A DNA stretch of 64,000 bases from Heracleum sosnowskyi. Lineage: Eukaryota > Streptophyta > Magnoliopsida > Apiales > Apiaceae. Where the stretch lies: assembly GCA_030848705.1 (NCBI GenBank), contig CM061238.1, forward strand, positions 47,655,133 through 47,719,132, read 5' to 3'. Of the stretch, positions 51,784-63,950 are shown one piece after another (position 1 is the first letter of the stretch; each line of letters begins with the position of its first letter). The notes beneath the pieces are model-generated. The model worked only from the letters and a program-made list of their open reading frames with translations, was not told where the DNA came from and made no database searches. Both the position numbers and the translations under genes were made by a program.

Positions 51784-53386
51784 ATGGCTATCGATAATAC
51801 CAATGGTCGTCCACCTGGATTTAACGAAACTCCTCGCCAAGGAGTTTCTGCCTCCACGCCCCCCCATAAACCGTGTCCTTGATTTCGATGCCGGAATAGA
51901 AGAAGGCCCAATGCCCACTCCCGAAGAACAAAAGGCTATACTCCTTAGGTGGCGTGAAGAAACGTCCTCGAAGAGCGGAAATCAAAAGGAACGGGCCGAG
52001 AAGGAGGCTCAGGCAAGGGCGAAGAAGAGAGAGGATGACCTCGCCAAACTGGAGGCCATTAAACGTCGAAGGGCTGAGTTAGACGCAGAAGAAAAGGCTC
52101 TTCAGGATGCTGTGGAGGTTGGCGAACGAACACTGATAGTGTCTGGGCATAAGAAGGAAAAGAGGGTGTATAACGATGAATATGAGTCTTCGGACTCTGA
52201 ATCATACCCCCAAAGAACTCGTTCTAAAATCACAATTTGTTCGGATATTGACGATGAAGGGGACCCCTGTATGAAGGATAGGCTAAGACGAATGAAAAAG
52301 GTCATGTTTGGCGATCGTAGAGTAAGCCATGAACTTGTCATATCTGAGGAAATTGAACAATACAGGCCTCCACCGGGAAGACAGTTCCCGAAGATGAACG
52401 AATTTAGTGGAAAGTGTGATCCTTAGGATCATTTTGAGAAGTACGAGTCCCTTATGACCGGTATGGGACACTGCGACATAATGATGTTCAAGATGTTTAA
52501 GACATATTTGAAAGGAGATGCTACAATGTGGTATAGATCAATGAAACGAAGGTCAATCTGTTCGTATGACCAGTTGAAAAGGAAGTTCTTGAGGCACTAT
52601 TCCCACTTGTGCCGAAGAGATAAGGATACTGAAGCTTTGATTCATTGTCGACAAAGGCCGGATGAAGAGTTAGGAGACTACCTGGTGAGGTTCAAGGAGG
52701 AAGTCGGGATGGTGACAAACCTGGATAAGGTGAAAGCGGCTGGATTCTTGTCGGCCGGCCTGGACCCAGTTAAAGGTAAGAAACTCTGATCCTCTCTTTA
52801 AAATATTCCTCCTAAATCTTTGAATGATATATACTTGAGAGGAGAAAGTATCCGAAGAAAAATGGAGTCAATTGGGGGTTATAAGGAGAGCAGAAGAGAG
52901 GATCGTGGAAAGAAAGGGCGTGACAAATACGAGTCTGGCCGAAGGTATGACGATAGGCGAGACGAGGTAAAGGGTCGAGATAAGGGGGACGAACGAAGAA
53001 GAGATAGAGATAGTACAGTGTTCACTCCTTTAAACGCACCTATCTCGAAAATTCTCCATGAGATAAAAGGGAAATCAGGCTTTGTTCGACCAGCCCGTAT
53101 GAAGATGCCCGATTACAAAAAGAATGGTAACAAGTACTGTGATTACCACCAAGACAAAGGTCACAATACCGATGACTGTTACCACTTAAATAAGTTGATC
53201 GAGAAGATGATTAAGAATGGAGAGTTGAACCAATTTGTCAAAGACCTAGGGACAAGCTAGCCCCGAGGGAAGACAAACGGAAGGAGCCCGAAGAGGGTGA
53301 GAGGTATAGAGGCGAAATGAAGACCATCTCTGGAGGAAGTACCCTAGGCCGAGATCGCAAGACGGCAAAGAAGAGGTATGCTAAGT
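51784..53386 (+). pseudogene. gag: G1 gag, broken
   Basis: The likely ATG is at 51784 (MAIDNTNGRPPGF). A C-run at 51859-51865 has one base too many: the frame upstream stops soon, while NRVLDFDAGIEEG opens in the next frame. TAG at 52424 (DP*DHFEKY) interrupts the capsid domain, which continues FKTYLKGDATMWYRSM and DYLVRFKEEVG. TGA at 52787, then the frame near 52820 with a charged region and the CCHC-like YCDYHQDKGHNTDDCYHL finger at ~53137. Family-typical order, but clearly dead. Confidence 0.8.
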
Positions 53387-53388
53387 AG

Positions 53389-56300
53389 GTGTACAATTTG
53401 TACCAATTTCAATCAGCCAAGCAAGCGATGCCAATTATGTTTACCGAGGATGATTATGAAAATGTGATTTGGCCCTATGAAGACCATATGATCATTAACC
53501 CCATGATCGGGCAAAACAAAATCCGGAAAGTATTGGTAGATGGAGGAAGTTCGGTGAACATCTTATATCATCAGACATACAACAAGATGAACTTAGGAGG
53601 CGAGCAATTGGACCCTTGTCATGAAGATCCCCTACATGGATTTTGAAACCAACCAGTCCCAATCAAAGGTACCATTACTTTATCTGTTCTTTTAGGTAAA
53701 GCACCATATACTGTTGAAAAGCAGGTGAAATTCTACGTGGTTCGGGTAGAAAGCCCTTACAATGCGATCCTGGGAAGGCCGGCTCTTACATCTTTCCAAG
53801 CGGTTTCCTCAATTCCCCATCTCAAGTTAAAATTCCCAACCGAACATGGCATCATGGAAATGAGGGGGGACCAGAAGACAGCCCTAATCATAATGTTGGA
53901 TGACCTAGAGGAAGACCAAGAGTTCGAGGTGACCGAAGGGGGCAAGAGAAAGAGGGCTGAAGGCGAACCTGGCGGAAGTCGCCAAACTATGAACATTGAA
54001 TTGGAAAAGTTCGGAGCAGATCTATCCAGCCTGATTGCCGAACCAGCAGCAAAAACAGAGGAGGTAGAATTGTATGCAGGTTGTTCAGGAAAGATGGTTC
54101 GAATTGGGAAAAATATGGAGCCAGACCTAAAGAAGAAGGTGATTGAGGTGGTTAGGAAATACCATGATGTCTTTGCATGGGGACCCGAAGATATGCCTGG
54201 TTTAGATCCTAAGATGGCAAAACATTGCCTCAATGTTAAGCCCGAGGCCAAACCGTTTAAACAAAGGAAAAGGACTTTCGCCATGGAGAGACAGAAGATT
54301 ATTGAAGCCAGAGTGGAGAAGTTGTTAGAGGCGAAGTTCATTGAAGAGATCGAATACCCAGACTGGTTGGCTAATGTAGTAGTGGTAAAGAAGGCCAATA
54401 ACAAGTGGAGGATGTGTGTTGATTAAACTGATTTGAACAAGGCTTGCCCGAAGAACCACTATCATTTGCCAAGCATTGATCAGTTAACAGACGCTACCGC
54501 CGGGTACCGGGTACTTAGTTTCTTGGATGCTTTTTCAGGTTATCATCAAATAGCAATGAATGCCGAGGATATTCTGAAAACAGCATTCATCACCCCGAAG
54601 GGAACTTATGCGTACATCAAGATGCCCTTCGGCCTGAAAAATGCGGGGGCCGCGTTCCAGAGAATGGTCAACAGGATTTTTGCTAAGCAAACCGGGAGGA
54701 ACATGGAATGCTATGTGGATGATATGATTGTCAAGTCGCAGTTCGAAGACCGCATGGAGGACCTAAATGAGTGTTTTGAAACTTTAAGGAAAAACAACAT
54801 GAAGTTCAATCTGAACAAATGCACATTCGGAGTATCCAGTGTGAAGTTTCTGGGTTACATGGTGAGTTCTTGAGGGATCGAGGCAAAACCGGAGAAGATA
54901 CAGGCTGTAATTGACATGGAGCCACCAAAGACAGTTCGGGACGTCCAGAAGTTAACTAGCCGAATGGCAGCTTTGCGAAGGTTCATTTCAAGGTCGGTGG
55001 AGAAGGCTTTGCCTTTCTTTGAAGTACTTCGGGGGTCAAAGAATTTTGAATGGGGGCCGAATTGTCAGAAGGCGTTCGAAGAAGTAAAGGAATATCTTAC
55101 TAAGGCACCCCTCCTGGTGAGACCAGACCCAAAATAAACATTGCAGCTATACTTGGCCGCAAGTGACCGAACTCTGGGAGCAGTATTGGTGAAGGAGCAC
55201 GAAAAGAATCAACACCCAGTGTTTTATGTGTCACATATGTTGAAGGATGCAGAAACGGTGCAAATTATGACCGACCAACCACTCAAGAAGATTTTGACAA
55301 GACCTGAGGCGTCCGGAAGAGTGGTAGTATGGTCCATTGAGCTAGGAGAATATGACCTGGAATATATCCCAAGGAACTCCATTAAAGCTCAGGCGCTGGC
55401 AGATTTCATGGTGGAATGCTCCTTCTCCGGGCCAAAGGATCTGGCGCCCGAAGAACAATTAATCTAGTCTCCAGGTAAATGGAAATTATTTGTGGATGGT
55501 TCGGTCGCAGGTTCAAAATGTGGGGCCGGTTTGATCCTTTCCAGCCCAGATGGATTTGAACTATGTCAGGCGATAAGGTTCACTTTCCCCCTGACAAACA
55601 ATGAGGCCGAGTGAAAGCATTACTTGTTAGATTAAACTTGGCGAAGAATCTAGAAGTCAGAAATCTAAGGGCATTCAGTGACTCTATGTTGGTGGTAAAA
55701 CACTTCTCAGGGGAGTATGAGCAGAGAGAACCCCGTATCAAAGCCTACGCCACAAAGGTACGTGATCTTTCAGTTTTGTTCGAATCCTTCGAGTTAAGTC
55801 AAATTGGAGCCAATGCACTATCAAGGCTTGCTTCGGCAAAAACTCATAGCCTGACAGGGTCAATCTACATGACCGAAGTGAGATTGTCTTCGATCGATAA
55901 AAAGCAGTGCATGGAAATCCATCAAGGCATCAACTGGATGACTCTGATCAGGGCATACCTGGAGAAAGGTACTTTGCCCCTAGACCGGAGAGAGGCTCAG
56001 AAGGTGAAGTATAGAGCAACAAGCTACACCATCATTGGGAGCAACTTGTACAGAAGATCAGTGACAGAACCCCTTCTTAGATGTTTGGATCCAGAAGAGC
56101 AACGGCTCATGCAAGGGTTCTATTGGCCGACCTTGCGAGTAGATGCGGCCGAGTATGCCAAGAAGTGTCGACAATGTCAGTTATTCAGCACCAACACGAA
56201 ACAGCCACCCGAAGAAATGGCTTCAGTTCTGAGTCCAATCCCCTTCGCCATGTGGGTTGTGGATATCGTGGGAATTTTACCCAAAAGCATGAAATAGGCT

Positions 56301-57188
56301 AAATACTGTATTGTAGCGATCGACTATATGACCAAATGGGTAGAAGCAAGACCACTGAAAACCATAACTGAAGAATCAGCGAAGAAATTTATGTTGGAAC
56401 AGGTGATACTTAGGTTCGGAATTCCAAAGGTATGTGCCTAATAACAAAACGCAATTCATTGGGAGCAAATTCAGAAAGTTCTTGGCTCACTTCGGGATAC
56501 AACAAAAGTTCAGTTCGGTCGGTCATCCTCAGGGAAATGGAGCAATCGAAGTCGCGAACAAGATCATTTTTGATGGGATAAAGAAGCGACTGGGAGATGC
56601 CAAAGGGCTCTGGGCCGAAGAACTATCTTGGGTTTTGTGGGCCTATCGCACGACCCCCCGATCATCTACTAGGTAAACACCTTTCAGGTTAGCATTTAGA
56701 ACGGATGCCCTAGTCCCAGTGGAGGTTGGCCTCGATTCCTACCGAACATAGGTTTTTAATGTCGAGGCAAATGAGTTCGGCCTCCGGGCAAATATAGACT
56801 TACTTGAGGAAGATAGAGAGGTAGCTCACCTAAGGAACTTAAAATATCAGCTCCAAGCAGCCCAATACTACGACTCTGGAGTAAAAAAGAGGACATTCAT
56901 GGTTGGGGACTTGGTACTACGGGATCTGGCCATCTCTATGCCAACAAAGCAAGGAAAGCTAATGCCTAACTGGGAAGGACCGTACAAAGTGGTCGAGGTT
57001 GTTTGATCTGGAACCTACAAACTGACAACGTTTGCTAGCGACCCGATAAAAAACACTTGGCATGCGCTTACGCAGGTACTACCAATGAGTTCCATCCTGT
57101 TTATAGAAATGATTGCAACATCGGGATTTCCACTTTCCAAGTTCTTATTCAGCATTGTATTTAAATTCCCTAAAAAACATGTATAGTT
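53389..57188 (+). pseudogene. pol: G1 pol (protease, RT, RNase H, aRNase H, integrase), many stops
   Basis: Protease KVLVDGGSSVNIL at ~53527. RT: EFIEEIEYPDWLANVV, then after TAA (54424) DLNKACPKNHYHLPS, LSFLDAFSGYHQI and YVDD at 54712-54723. TGA at 54871, RT thumb and RNase H (LYLAASDRTLGAVL). TAG at 55465, then KWKLFVDGS and NNEAE, the archaeal-like RNase H. Integrase finger CRQCQLFS and WVVDIVG. The second catalytic position reads NNKTQF where DNGTQF is expected. Then HPQGNGAIE. C-terminus NWEGPYKVVEVV followed by TGA (57004). TAG at 56295. Non-functional. Confidence 0.85.
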
Positions 57189-57435
57189 GAACACAAAGTA
57201 TCATCAATGAAAATATATGATTGTGACTATTTCAACTCTTTATGCTATCACAATGATTTAACATGAAATGTCTTATTATACTGTATAATCATGCAAACTA
57301 GATCAAATAAAGTACACTTATCTAGGGGTGACCGAAAAAGATAAGTGTCAGACTTTTTTTCCGAATAAATATTTTGTAAATACGACGACCGATTAGAGAA
57401 GGGCGTCTGATTCCCTAAATATTTGGGAGCCAAGA
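57189..57435. other. G1 region after pol, no gene seen
   Basis: AT-rich, no recognisable coding or RNA feature. It leads into the minisatellite. Confidence 0.5.
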
Positions 57436-57745
57436 TTTATGTTAAGGCAAATATTAGGCTGAAGATACATAAATCCATTAAAAACTATGTTAAGGCAAAG
57501 TTTAAGCTGAAGATACATAGATTATTTCAAAAACTATGTTAAGGCAAAGTTTAAGCCGAAGATACATAGACTATTTCAAAATTATGTTAAGGCGATGATT
57601 AATCCGAAGAGACATATATTATTTCAAAATTATGTTAAGGCGATATCTCAAGCCGAAGATACCTAAGACAAATAAAAGTGACAAGGCAGACTTTAAGCCG
57701 AAGATACGTATATCAATTGAAATTATGCCAAGTGAAGAATAAACT
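57436..57745. repeat. ~50-bp minisatellite in G1
   Basis: About six decaying units on ATGTTAAGGCAAAGTTTAAG and CCGAAGATACATAGATTATT. Such tandem arrays between pol and the 3' LTR are common in Tat-type elements. Confidence 0.85.
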
Positions 57746-57834
57746 GAAGAAGCATAAATTTAATAGACAAAAGCCCGAAGGCGATAGAGTTAATGCCCGA
57801 AGGCGTAATACTTTACAAATTTGAAAAATAAAAA

Positions 57835-59642
57835 CTACTCAGACAACTCCTCGTCCTCGCCGGAAGAGACCACAGGAGGTTCGTCAAGCTCATCAGGGCG
57901 GCCGACTAGGTCAGTGAAGCCTTCCTCAACAAGAGGAAGATGGTCCAAGCCTAAAGCGGCGACCCTCTTCACGACTTCGTTGTGCCCCATCTAATAGCAC
58001 CTCTTTTCGGCATTCAGCCTTAACTTAGCCTCCTTCCGCGACAACTTCCTGGCGACCTTAAGGGCGAGGTTGCGCCTGGTGAGGCGAGCCCGGAGGGTAT
58101 CCACCTCCTTCTGTAAGGCTTCACGATCGGCCTTAAGCACCTTGGCCTGAACGTACAGCACCTCCAGTTCGTCTTGAGCTGACCGCATGCTACCCTCAGC
58201 TTTGACCGCCCGAGCTTCCATCTCCTTGGCTTGGACGAAGCCGCTCTGCATGTCTTTCACCATATCGGTGATGGCGGCGGCCATAGGAGTTTCCTGAAAT
58301 GAAGAGCAAATCATTGTTAAAAACCGAAGGAAAAAGAAAATAATAGAAAGGAGCGAAAGAAAGCTTGTACATACAATGGAAAGTAGGTCCATCAGTTCGG
58401 CACAGGCGTCCACAGGGCTTAGCCGCTCATACTTCGGACGGTCGGCCGGAAGCATCAGGGCTCAGCACAAGTTTGGGGCTAAGTCCTTCGCCGCCATGGG
58501 AGCATGAGTGGAGAACGAATCCATCTCGAGCACCGCCCATTGAGGGACGTATGTCTTGACGAAGTCCCCTCGCCTTGCTCTTTTCCTGGAAACCGGAGAC
58601 AAGGGAGTCTTTCCCTTCTGTTCAGGCTCACGGTTAGGGGAAGGAGGAGCGAATTATTCAGGAGCGTTCTGATTGTCAGCTTCGCGAACAGGATCCGGCG
58701 AGCCACCTGCTTGAGCCGCCTGAGAGGCTTGGAACTTGGCCTTCTTTCTTTCTACGATCGCCTGGCCGGTCGACACTGCAACATGTGAAAAAACATGTTA
58801 AATGTTGGACTAGCAGTTGGAAAATAAAAACATAAATTTAAAAGAGATCTAAGTCAGGGCTTGTTACCATTACCCCATAGGGCGAAGATCCATTGCTTGT
58901 CCCGAAGATCCCCAAGGGGAATTCGGTCTATGTCAAACTGATAAAGTCGACTATATTCGTGCTCTTCGGCACCTATTAATGCGGGTTTCACCACTTGGAC
59001 AGCGTGGTCGACGACGCGCCACTGGGACATAGCGGCTATCTTCGGTCCGGAAAGATAGAACCACTTGTCGTGGCTCCCTTTATTGTTCGAATTTGTTTTG
59101 ACCCAATCGGCTCTGTTGGTTCGCCGAGAAACTGAATAAAAACCCTTGATTTTACCATTCTTCCGAAAGTCGTAGTGGTGCTAGAACAACCTTGTTGTCG
59201 GCTCGACTCCCGCGTAAAGGCATCGACATTGGAAGCCGTTCATATGAAGGAACCCGTTCGGGTCCATTTGCCCGAGGGCGATACCCATCTCCGTGAACAG
59301 CTTCTTGATCAGCGGGAGCATAGGGACTCAGAAACCGCACTTGAAGGCAGCATCGGAGTCACCTGTAGCAACTTGCCCGTACCCTTCGGGCACAGGCGGA
59401 TTGTGCCAAATCCGATCACTCTTCCTCGCCATATAGATGTGTCAGGCTCCGGTCGGAATGTCGTAATCCTTGGTGAATTTTGACACGATATCTTTGGCAA
59501 GCTATGACCGGAAGTTCGCCGCCGGATAATCGGAGATGACGTGAAAAGTAGACCTCTCCGGGGGTACAGATCCCAAAGTTTGTGCTGTGTCAGGTGGTGA
59601 CCGATCCATAATCCCTGCATTCGGGGAGGAATGATTAGCCAT
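57835..59642 (-). pseudogene. Antisense three-exon gene in G1 (gypsy-type transposon domain, coiled coil)
   Basis: ATG at 59642 (MANHSSPNAGIMD). Exon 1 to ~58874: a domain reading GQMDPNGFLHMNGFQCR, HHYDFRK, GFYSVSRR and KWFYLSG resembles, from memory, Pfam 'putative gypsy type transposon' (PF04195). Intron 1 ~58873-58776: donor GGTAATGG, acceptor TTGCAG. Exon 2 58775-58375: basic/Pro-rich, ends MDLLSI. Intron 2 58374-58294: GTATGT...TTTCAG. Exon 3 58293-57835: Ala/Glu-rich coiled coil, ending SSGEDEELSE. Both introns keep the frame. At least seven in-frame stops (four in exon 1, two in exon 2, one in exon 3) make it a pseudogene. The function is unknown in the family. Confidence 0.7.
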
Positions 59643-60520
59643 GTACTCGGAAAAAGCTTGAAGAAAAAGGAAATTAAACAGTAAAGTCGAGTACAGAGGG
59701 CTGGGATCGGTCGGACGAATCCTAGTAGTTAAGTCACGATGGCATAGAGTGCCTAATGAATCTAAGGGGAACCGAAGAGTGTTCTAAGGACAAGTTATAC
59801 TGAAGAATTTTCCTAAAATGTTGCGGTCTCGGTACAAAGGGTATGAAATGCCACTGCCTTAACTTATACACACCTATTGGTTATATAGTTGTTTGGGGCA
59901 CTTCTGTTTTAAAAGCAGGACAATATGTACAGCATATCATGAGTTTATGGTTTACACGTGGGCCTATTCCTAAAAATGATATCCTAGGCATCTACGGTTG
60001 CATTCCTAGAAACCGACATATTTGGCATCCATAAATCACAATAATCAAGACAAACATTTTATTTCTATATGCATACATTTGCTTGCTAATTAGACAGGGA
60101 AAATGATAATTTTGAAGACTTACTGGTGATTAAAGGGAGCGGGTAAGACTAGAATGCGATGATTTGCAGATGACTTTGGAGCGCATGGAGTCTGGTTCAC
60201 TTGAAAAAAACGTAGAGAGTGTTTTGAAATAACGTGAGGAAAATTAGGAGGGAAATTGATGTCTATAAGGCAACTGAGTGACGTTTGGACAAAGGAATGG
60301 AGGCGTTTCAGATTCAACGGTTAAGATTGAGACATTTTAGATTCAACGGTGGAGATATCGCGTAGATTTCGAGAAACGACAGTTGTCATCATTAAAACGA
60401 CATGTTTTCCCATGAGACGTGTCATTCAGATAAGTACTGATTTGTCAAGAGTTATCCCGGAGAAAGGATGTGGGTTTGGGACTCCGATCGAACGAGCCGC
60501 CCGACCGAAGCCCAGGGACA
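59643..60520. other. G1 region between antisense gene and right LTR
   Basis: Presumed upstream region of the antisense gene. TATATAACC-like sequence near 59880 on either strand is not convincing as a promoter. CAGGGACA directly before the LTR (60513-60520) is a weak polypurine tract. No gene. Confidence 0.4.
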
Positions 60521-60938
60521 TGTTGGAGGCCCAAGTATAATTGGGCCGAATATGATCTTGGGTTTGGTCGGTATGTGAGGTACGACTCATTGCTTCGGCC
60601 CAGGCCACTACAGGTGACCGTTATGCCGCTAAGACCAGATATGTCCTACTTCTAACCAAGAGGTTGGCACGTTCCCCCACGTTCGGTGTGTGCCCGAATA
60701 TGTCGGAGGCCAGCAACTGTTGAGTTTATAAAAGCTCATATCAAGTTCCATTTTGAGAATAATATTCAATACACACAATACACGAGCACTTGTACGTTCT
60801 ATTTCTACTCACCGGAACCACTTAACTTATTCTCACACCGGACGTGAATCGGATGACAAACTCCTCGCATTCTTCTCTTTTGCAGGTTAACCCGAAGAGC
60901 GGTTCGGATCCCGAACCAGCAGAAATTTGGTTCCAACA
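60521..60938 (+). repeat. G1 right LTR (418 bp)
   Basis: TGTTGGAGGCCC...GGTTCCAACA with TATAAAA at 60727-60733. Partner of 51309-51727. Confidence 0.9.
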
Positions 60939-60987
60939 TTTGGCGTCGTCTATCGGAATGTACAAGTAAGCCTAAAACAAATCAAAC
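60939..60987 (+). other. Second copy of the G1 5' leader after the right LTR
   Basis: TTTGGCGTCGTCTATCGGAA and AAGCCTAAAACAAATCAAAC repeat the PBS and leader at 51728-51776. A 3' LTR should not be followed by these. Homology then stops. Confidence 0.85.
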
Positions 60988-62172
60988 ATCCTTTTATACA
61001 AATTACTTTCAAATATGTTAAAAGAAATTTTAATCATACGTTTTTTCTCATTAATTCGAAATATCCTTTTATACAAATTCGAACTTTTTTCTATTTCAAA
61101 TATGTTAAAAAAGTTAATTATATATTTTTCTTATAAATTCAAATTCTCCTTAAATTCGAATGTGTTTTCTACTTCGAATATGTTAAAGGAGGTTTAAAAA
61201 TAAATTTTAATTACATGTCTTCATTATAAATTTATATTTACTTCATCTATAAATTTGAATACCTTTTCTAATTTCGAATATGTAATAAAATGTACGTATA
61301 CAATAAAATAAACTATTTACATATTTTTTTAGCATATATACCGATTTGTAGCACATTTTCTTAGGTCGACACTCGTTATAATAAATATATATAACATCAA
61401 CCGTACACAATAATTGAAGTTTAAGTATTATGGTTAAAATAATCTCTTCTTGTCCTTTATACGAAGATATATTAGGAATGACAAAATATTCCGATAATAT
61501 AATTTAATTTGATTGATACCCAACTTGTCACAAAATAATTTGATTCAACGGTTACCCGTTCTAGATCTAACTGGATCCTACTGAATCCGGAATTTTGAAT
61601 TTGAATTTAAATTTAGATTTGAATTTTATTTTTAAATTCAAAGGAGCTCTTTCGTGATTTGGATCCCAATTTGGATTTGAATATGTTAAGGATATATTTA
61701 ACATATTTTTAAATACTATTCTTTTATAATTATTTCCATACCTAAAAAATAGGACATTAGAAAAGGAAATTTAATTTAACTTTCAATATTCAAATAAGAG
61801 GAACTCTGGAAAAAAATATATAATCCAAACGATTTAAGAGCGTCTGAGGTTTCTTTTTCAAGATAAAGAAGATTTGGATATTAAATATGTTAAAAATAAT
61901 TTTTACATAATTAATTAGTTTTAGAATTTGATTATATTTATAAATTTTAAAGGACTTGTCTTTTATGAGTATTAACTTTTCTACAAATTTGGAGCTAAAC
62001 TGAATCCAAAATTTTGAATATAGATATAGAATTAGGCATAATTAATCAGTTATAGAATTTGATTATATTTATAACTTTTAGAGAATTTTTTTTTATAAGT
62101 ATTACTTTTTATTAATTAGGGAGTACAAAAGAAAATTTGTAAAATAGAGGTGATATATTTTATATGAAGAAT
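60988..62172. repeat. AT-rich, gene-free sequence with short repeats
   Basis: Words CCTTTTATACAAATT and TTCAAATATGTTAAA (or TTCGAATATGTTAAA) recur at 60988-61290. The rest is simple AT-rich DNA. No coding or RNA gene seen. Confidence 0.5.
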
Positions 62173-62851
62173 TGTTAGATATGAATATCACTAAGAAACT
62201 AGACAGAGGGGGGGGGGTGAATGGATAGTTTGAATGTTTTTCGTTTTCTTGAATGTTAAAAGCTGTGTTTGATTTTGTAGTATGAAAATGCAGAAATGAA
62301 ATAAACAGAACACACACAATCACTTTAATCTACTTTGTATAAAGTAAATCAAATACTATAGCTTCCAAAATTTCACAAGTGAAATTCTGGCTTCTAAACA
62401 AGAACAGTGTTTTCTTGTTTTCTTACAGAGAAAAGAGTGTGCACAATTTATATATATTTCCTATACAAACTAGTGCACACTCCTATTTACACAGCTACCC
62501 CTAACTGTAACTCCAACTTTTCCTTCCATAAGAGGTTAACTGTGTCAGGAAGGACCACTTGCTTTCTGTAGTCCTTTCCCGTATCTGTAGCTGTTTGTCT
62601 CTATTCTTTATCTCCAAGTTTTGTTGTAGATTTTCCATCTGTCTTTGGACCACCTAACCATAACATATGCTTCAATATTTGTCTCCGTTGAACTTTGATT
62701 CTGTACCTTGATTTGTCTTGTTGTAAAACGGCTAAGTGTTGATATCGTGAAATCCAGCATATTCCTTATCTTGTGACTTGTCGACATAGAGAAATTGAGA
62801 CTTTGCTATATGAGGACTTTGCGATATGAGTATTTTAGGAGTATGCGATAT
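62173..62851 (-). repeat. Truncated LTR related to E4
   Basis: Starts TGTTAGATATGAATATCACT, then AAACTAGACAGAGGGGG, like the E4 LTR read on the + strand. It shares ACACACAATCACTTTAATCT, GTCAGGAAGGACCAC and GATATCGTGAA words. It ends in the GCGATATG cluster, where it breaks into E5. The other LTR end is missing. Confidence 0.85.
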
Positions 62852-63805
62852 GGCAAAGGTAAACTGGTAGAAGAAGGACAGTTACCAAAGAAGAATTATT
62901 CAACCTCTGACGTTGCTCAAGTTGAATCAAGGATAAACAAACCAACCTCTGACATTGCTCAAGTTGTTCAAAAATCAGAAGCTGTGACAACCTCTGATAC
63001 TACTCAAGTTGTACAGACAAAATTATCTTCAGAATTACAAAGGACTTTTGGCAAGCCAGTCATTGTTCAACACTCTTTGATTCCAGCAAATCTAAATCTT
63101 CTCCAAAGCAGAACAATCATGGGAAAAGAAACAAGAGATAAATCTGGGCTTGGATCTCATAGAGAGAAAAGAGTAAACAATAGTCCAATTGATCACACTT
63201 CTTTAGCTGAACCTGGTGTTGGAGTAACTCAAGAAAATCTTGATACTCTAGAATGAGTTCAGTTAATAGACCACAGAGGGTTGAAGAAGGATTTTCTGTT
63301 ATACTTCAAATCTGATGGCAGAGTATACAGAGTTAGTGAAGATGATATTGGTTTAAAGATGAAAGAAGAACTGGAATATGTGTTGTATCTGTTGAAAGTT
63401 AAAAATCAAAGAACTCATCAAGCAGCCGAAGTGTTAAGAAGCAGGATGATGAAAGCTAGAATTCTTTCTGGTTTAAAGTCTACTGGCTCTTACATACCAA
63501 GGTACAGAGATTACAATGGAAAGCTTGTTGAGATGCAAAGAAACAGTGCAAGACTCAGAACAGATTTTGGCATAAAAGTGTTGGAATTTAATCTGGAATC
63601 AGATAAATCCTTCATAATAAAGCTAGGAAATGATATGAGGAAAAACATCATTTATTCACTAAGGGCAGCTATCTACCAGACTGGAGAAAGTGATCCAGAA
63701 CTCAAGGAACTGAAAGAAATCATGGTAGATGAGCTAGAAAAGGCTGAAAGAAGACTTCTCATTGATTATCTCAGGACAGTGCCTGATATTGAAGAAATTA
63801 AGTAA
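62852..63805 (+). pseudogene. E5 envelope-like ORF, 3' part, with one stop
   Basis: Homologous to 43163-44108 of E2: GKLVEEGQLPKKNYSTSD, repeated TSD.AQVV peptides, GLGSHREKRVNN, then the C-terminal domain FLLYFKSDGRVYRV, YIPRYRDYNGKLVEM, SLRAAIYQTGE. In-frame TGA at 63254-63256. The 5' part is replaced by the LTR fragment. Protein similarity to E2 is high; nucleotide similarity is clearly lower than in the following non-coding part. Confidence 0.85.
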
Positions 63806-63938
63806 AGTCTGACTGTAAGTTTTTAAAGTTTTATGTTCTAAGTTAAAGATAAACTCTGATTATATTTAAACACTGCATTTGTTATATGTTTTGACATCAT
63901 CAATTATCTATTAACTTGTACATTTTTATTATGCACAA

Positions 63939-63950
63939 GTTGGGGGAGAT
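63939..63950 (+). other. E5 polypurine tract
   Basis: GTTGGGGGAGAT, the same as in E2, directly before the LTR. Confidence 0.85.

Larger units (their letters stand above)
51309..60938 (+). mobile_element. G1: decayed Tat-type Ty3/gypsy element with antisense gene
   Basis: LTRs of 419 bp (51309-51727) and 418 bp (60521-60938), TGTTGG...CCAACA (left start mutated to TATTGG). Order: PBS, gag, protease, RT, RNase H, a second (archaeal-like) RNase H, integrase, minisatellite, antisense gene, right LTR. This order, with a dual RNase H and a long 3' region carrying an antisense ORF, fits the Tat/Retand-type lineage. The LTRs differ at roughly thirty sites by eye, and many stops break the coding part, so G1 is much older than E3 or E4. 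Confidence 0.88.

Noticed and set aside
53757..54404. 215-codon ORF on the - strand
   Set aside because: It is antisense to the G1 pol frame, which has clear family motifs; no motif is visible in the reverse reading.
57991..58455. 154-codon - strand ORF with a hydrophobic, membrane-like stretch
   Set aside because: The hydrophobic stretch is the translation of intron 2 (GTATGT...TTTCAG) of the antisense gene.
62795..62851. Start of a longer ORF running into E5
   Set aside because: The first codons are LTR sequence; the ORF is a by-product of the junction at 62851.
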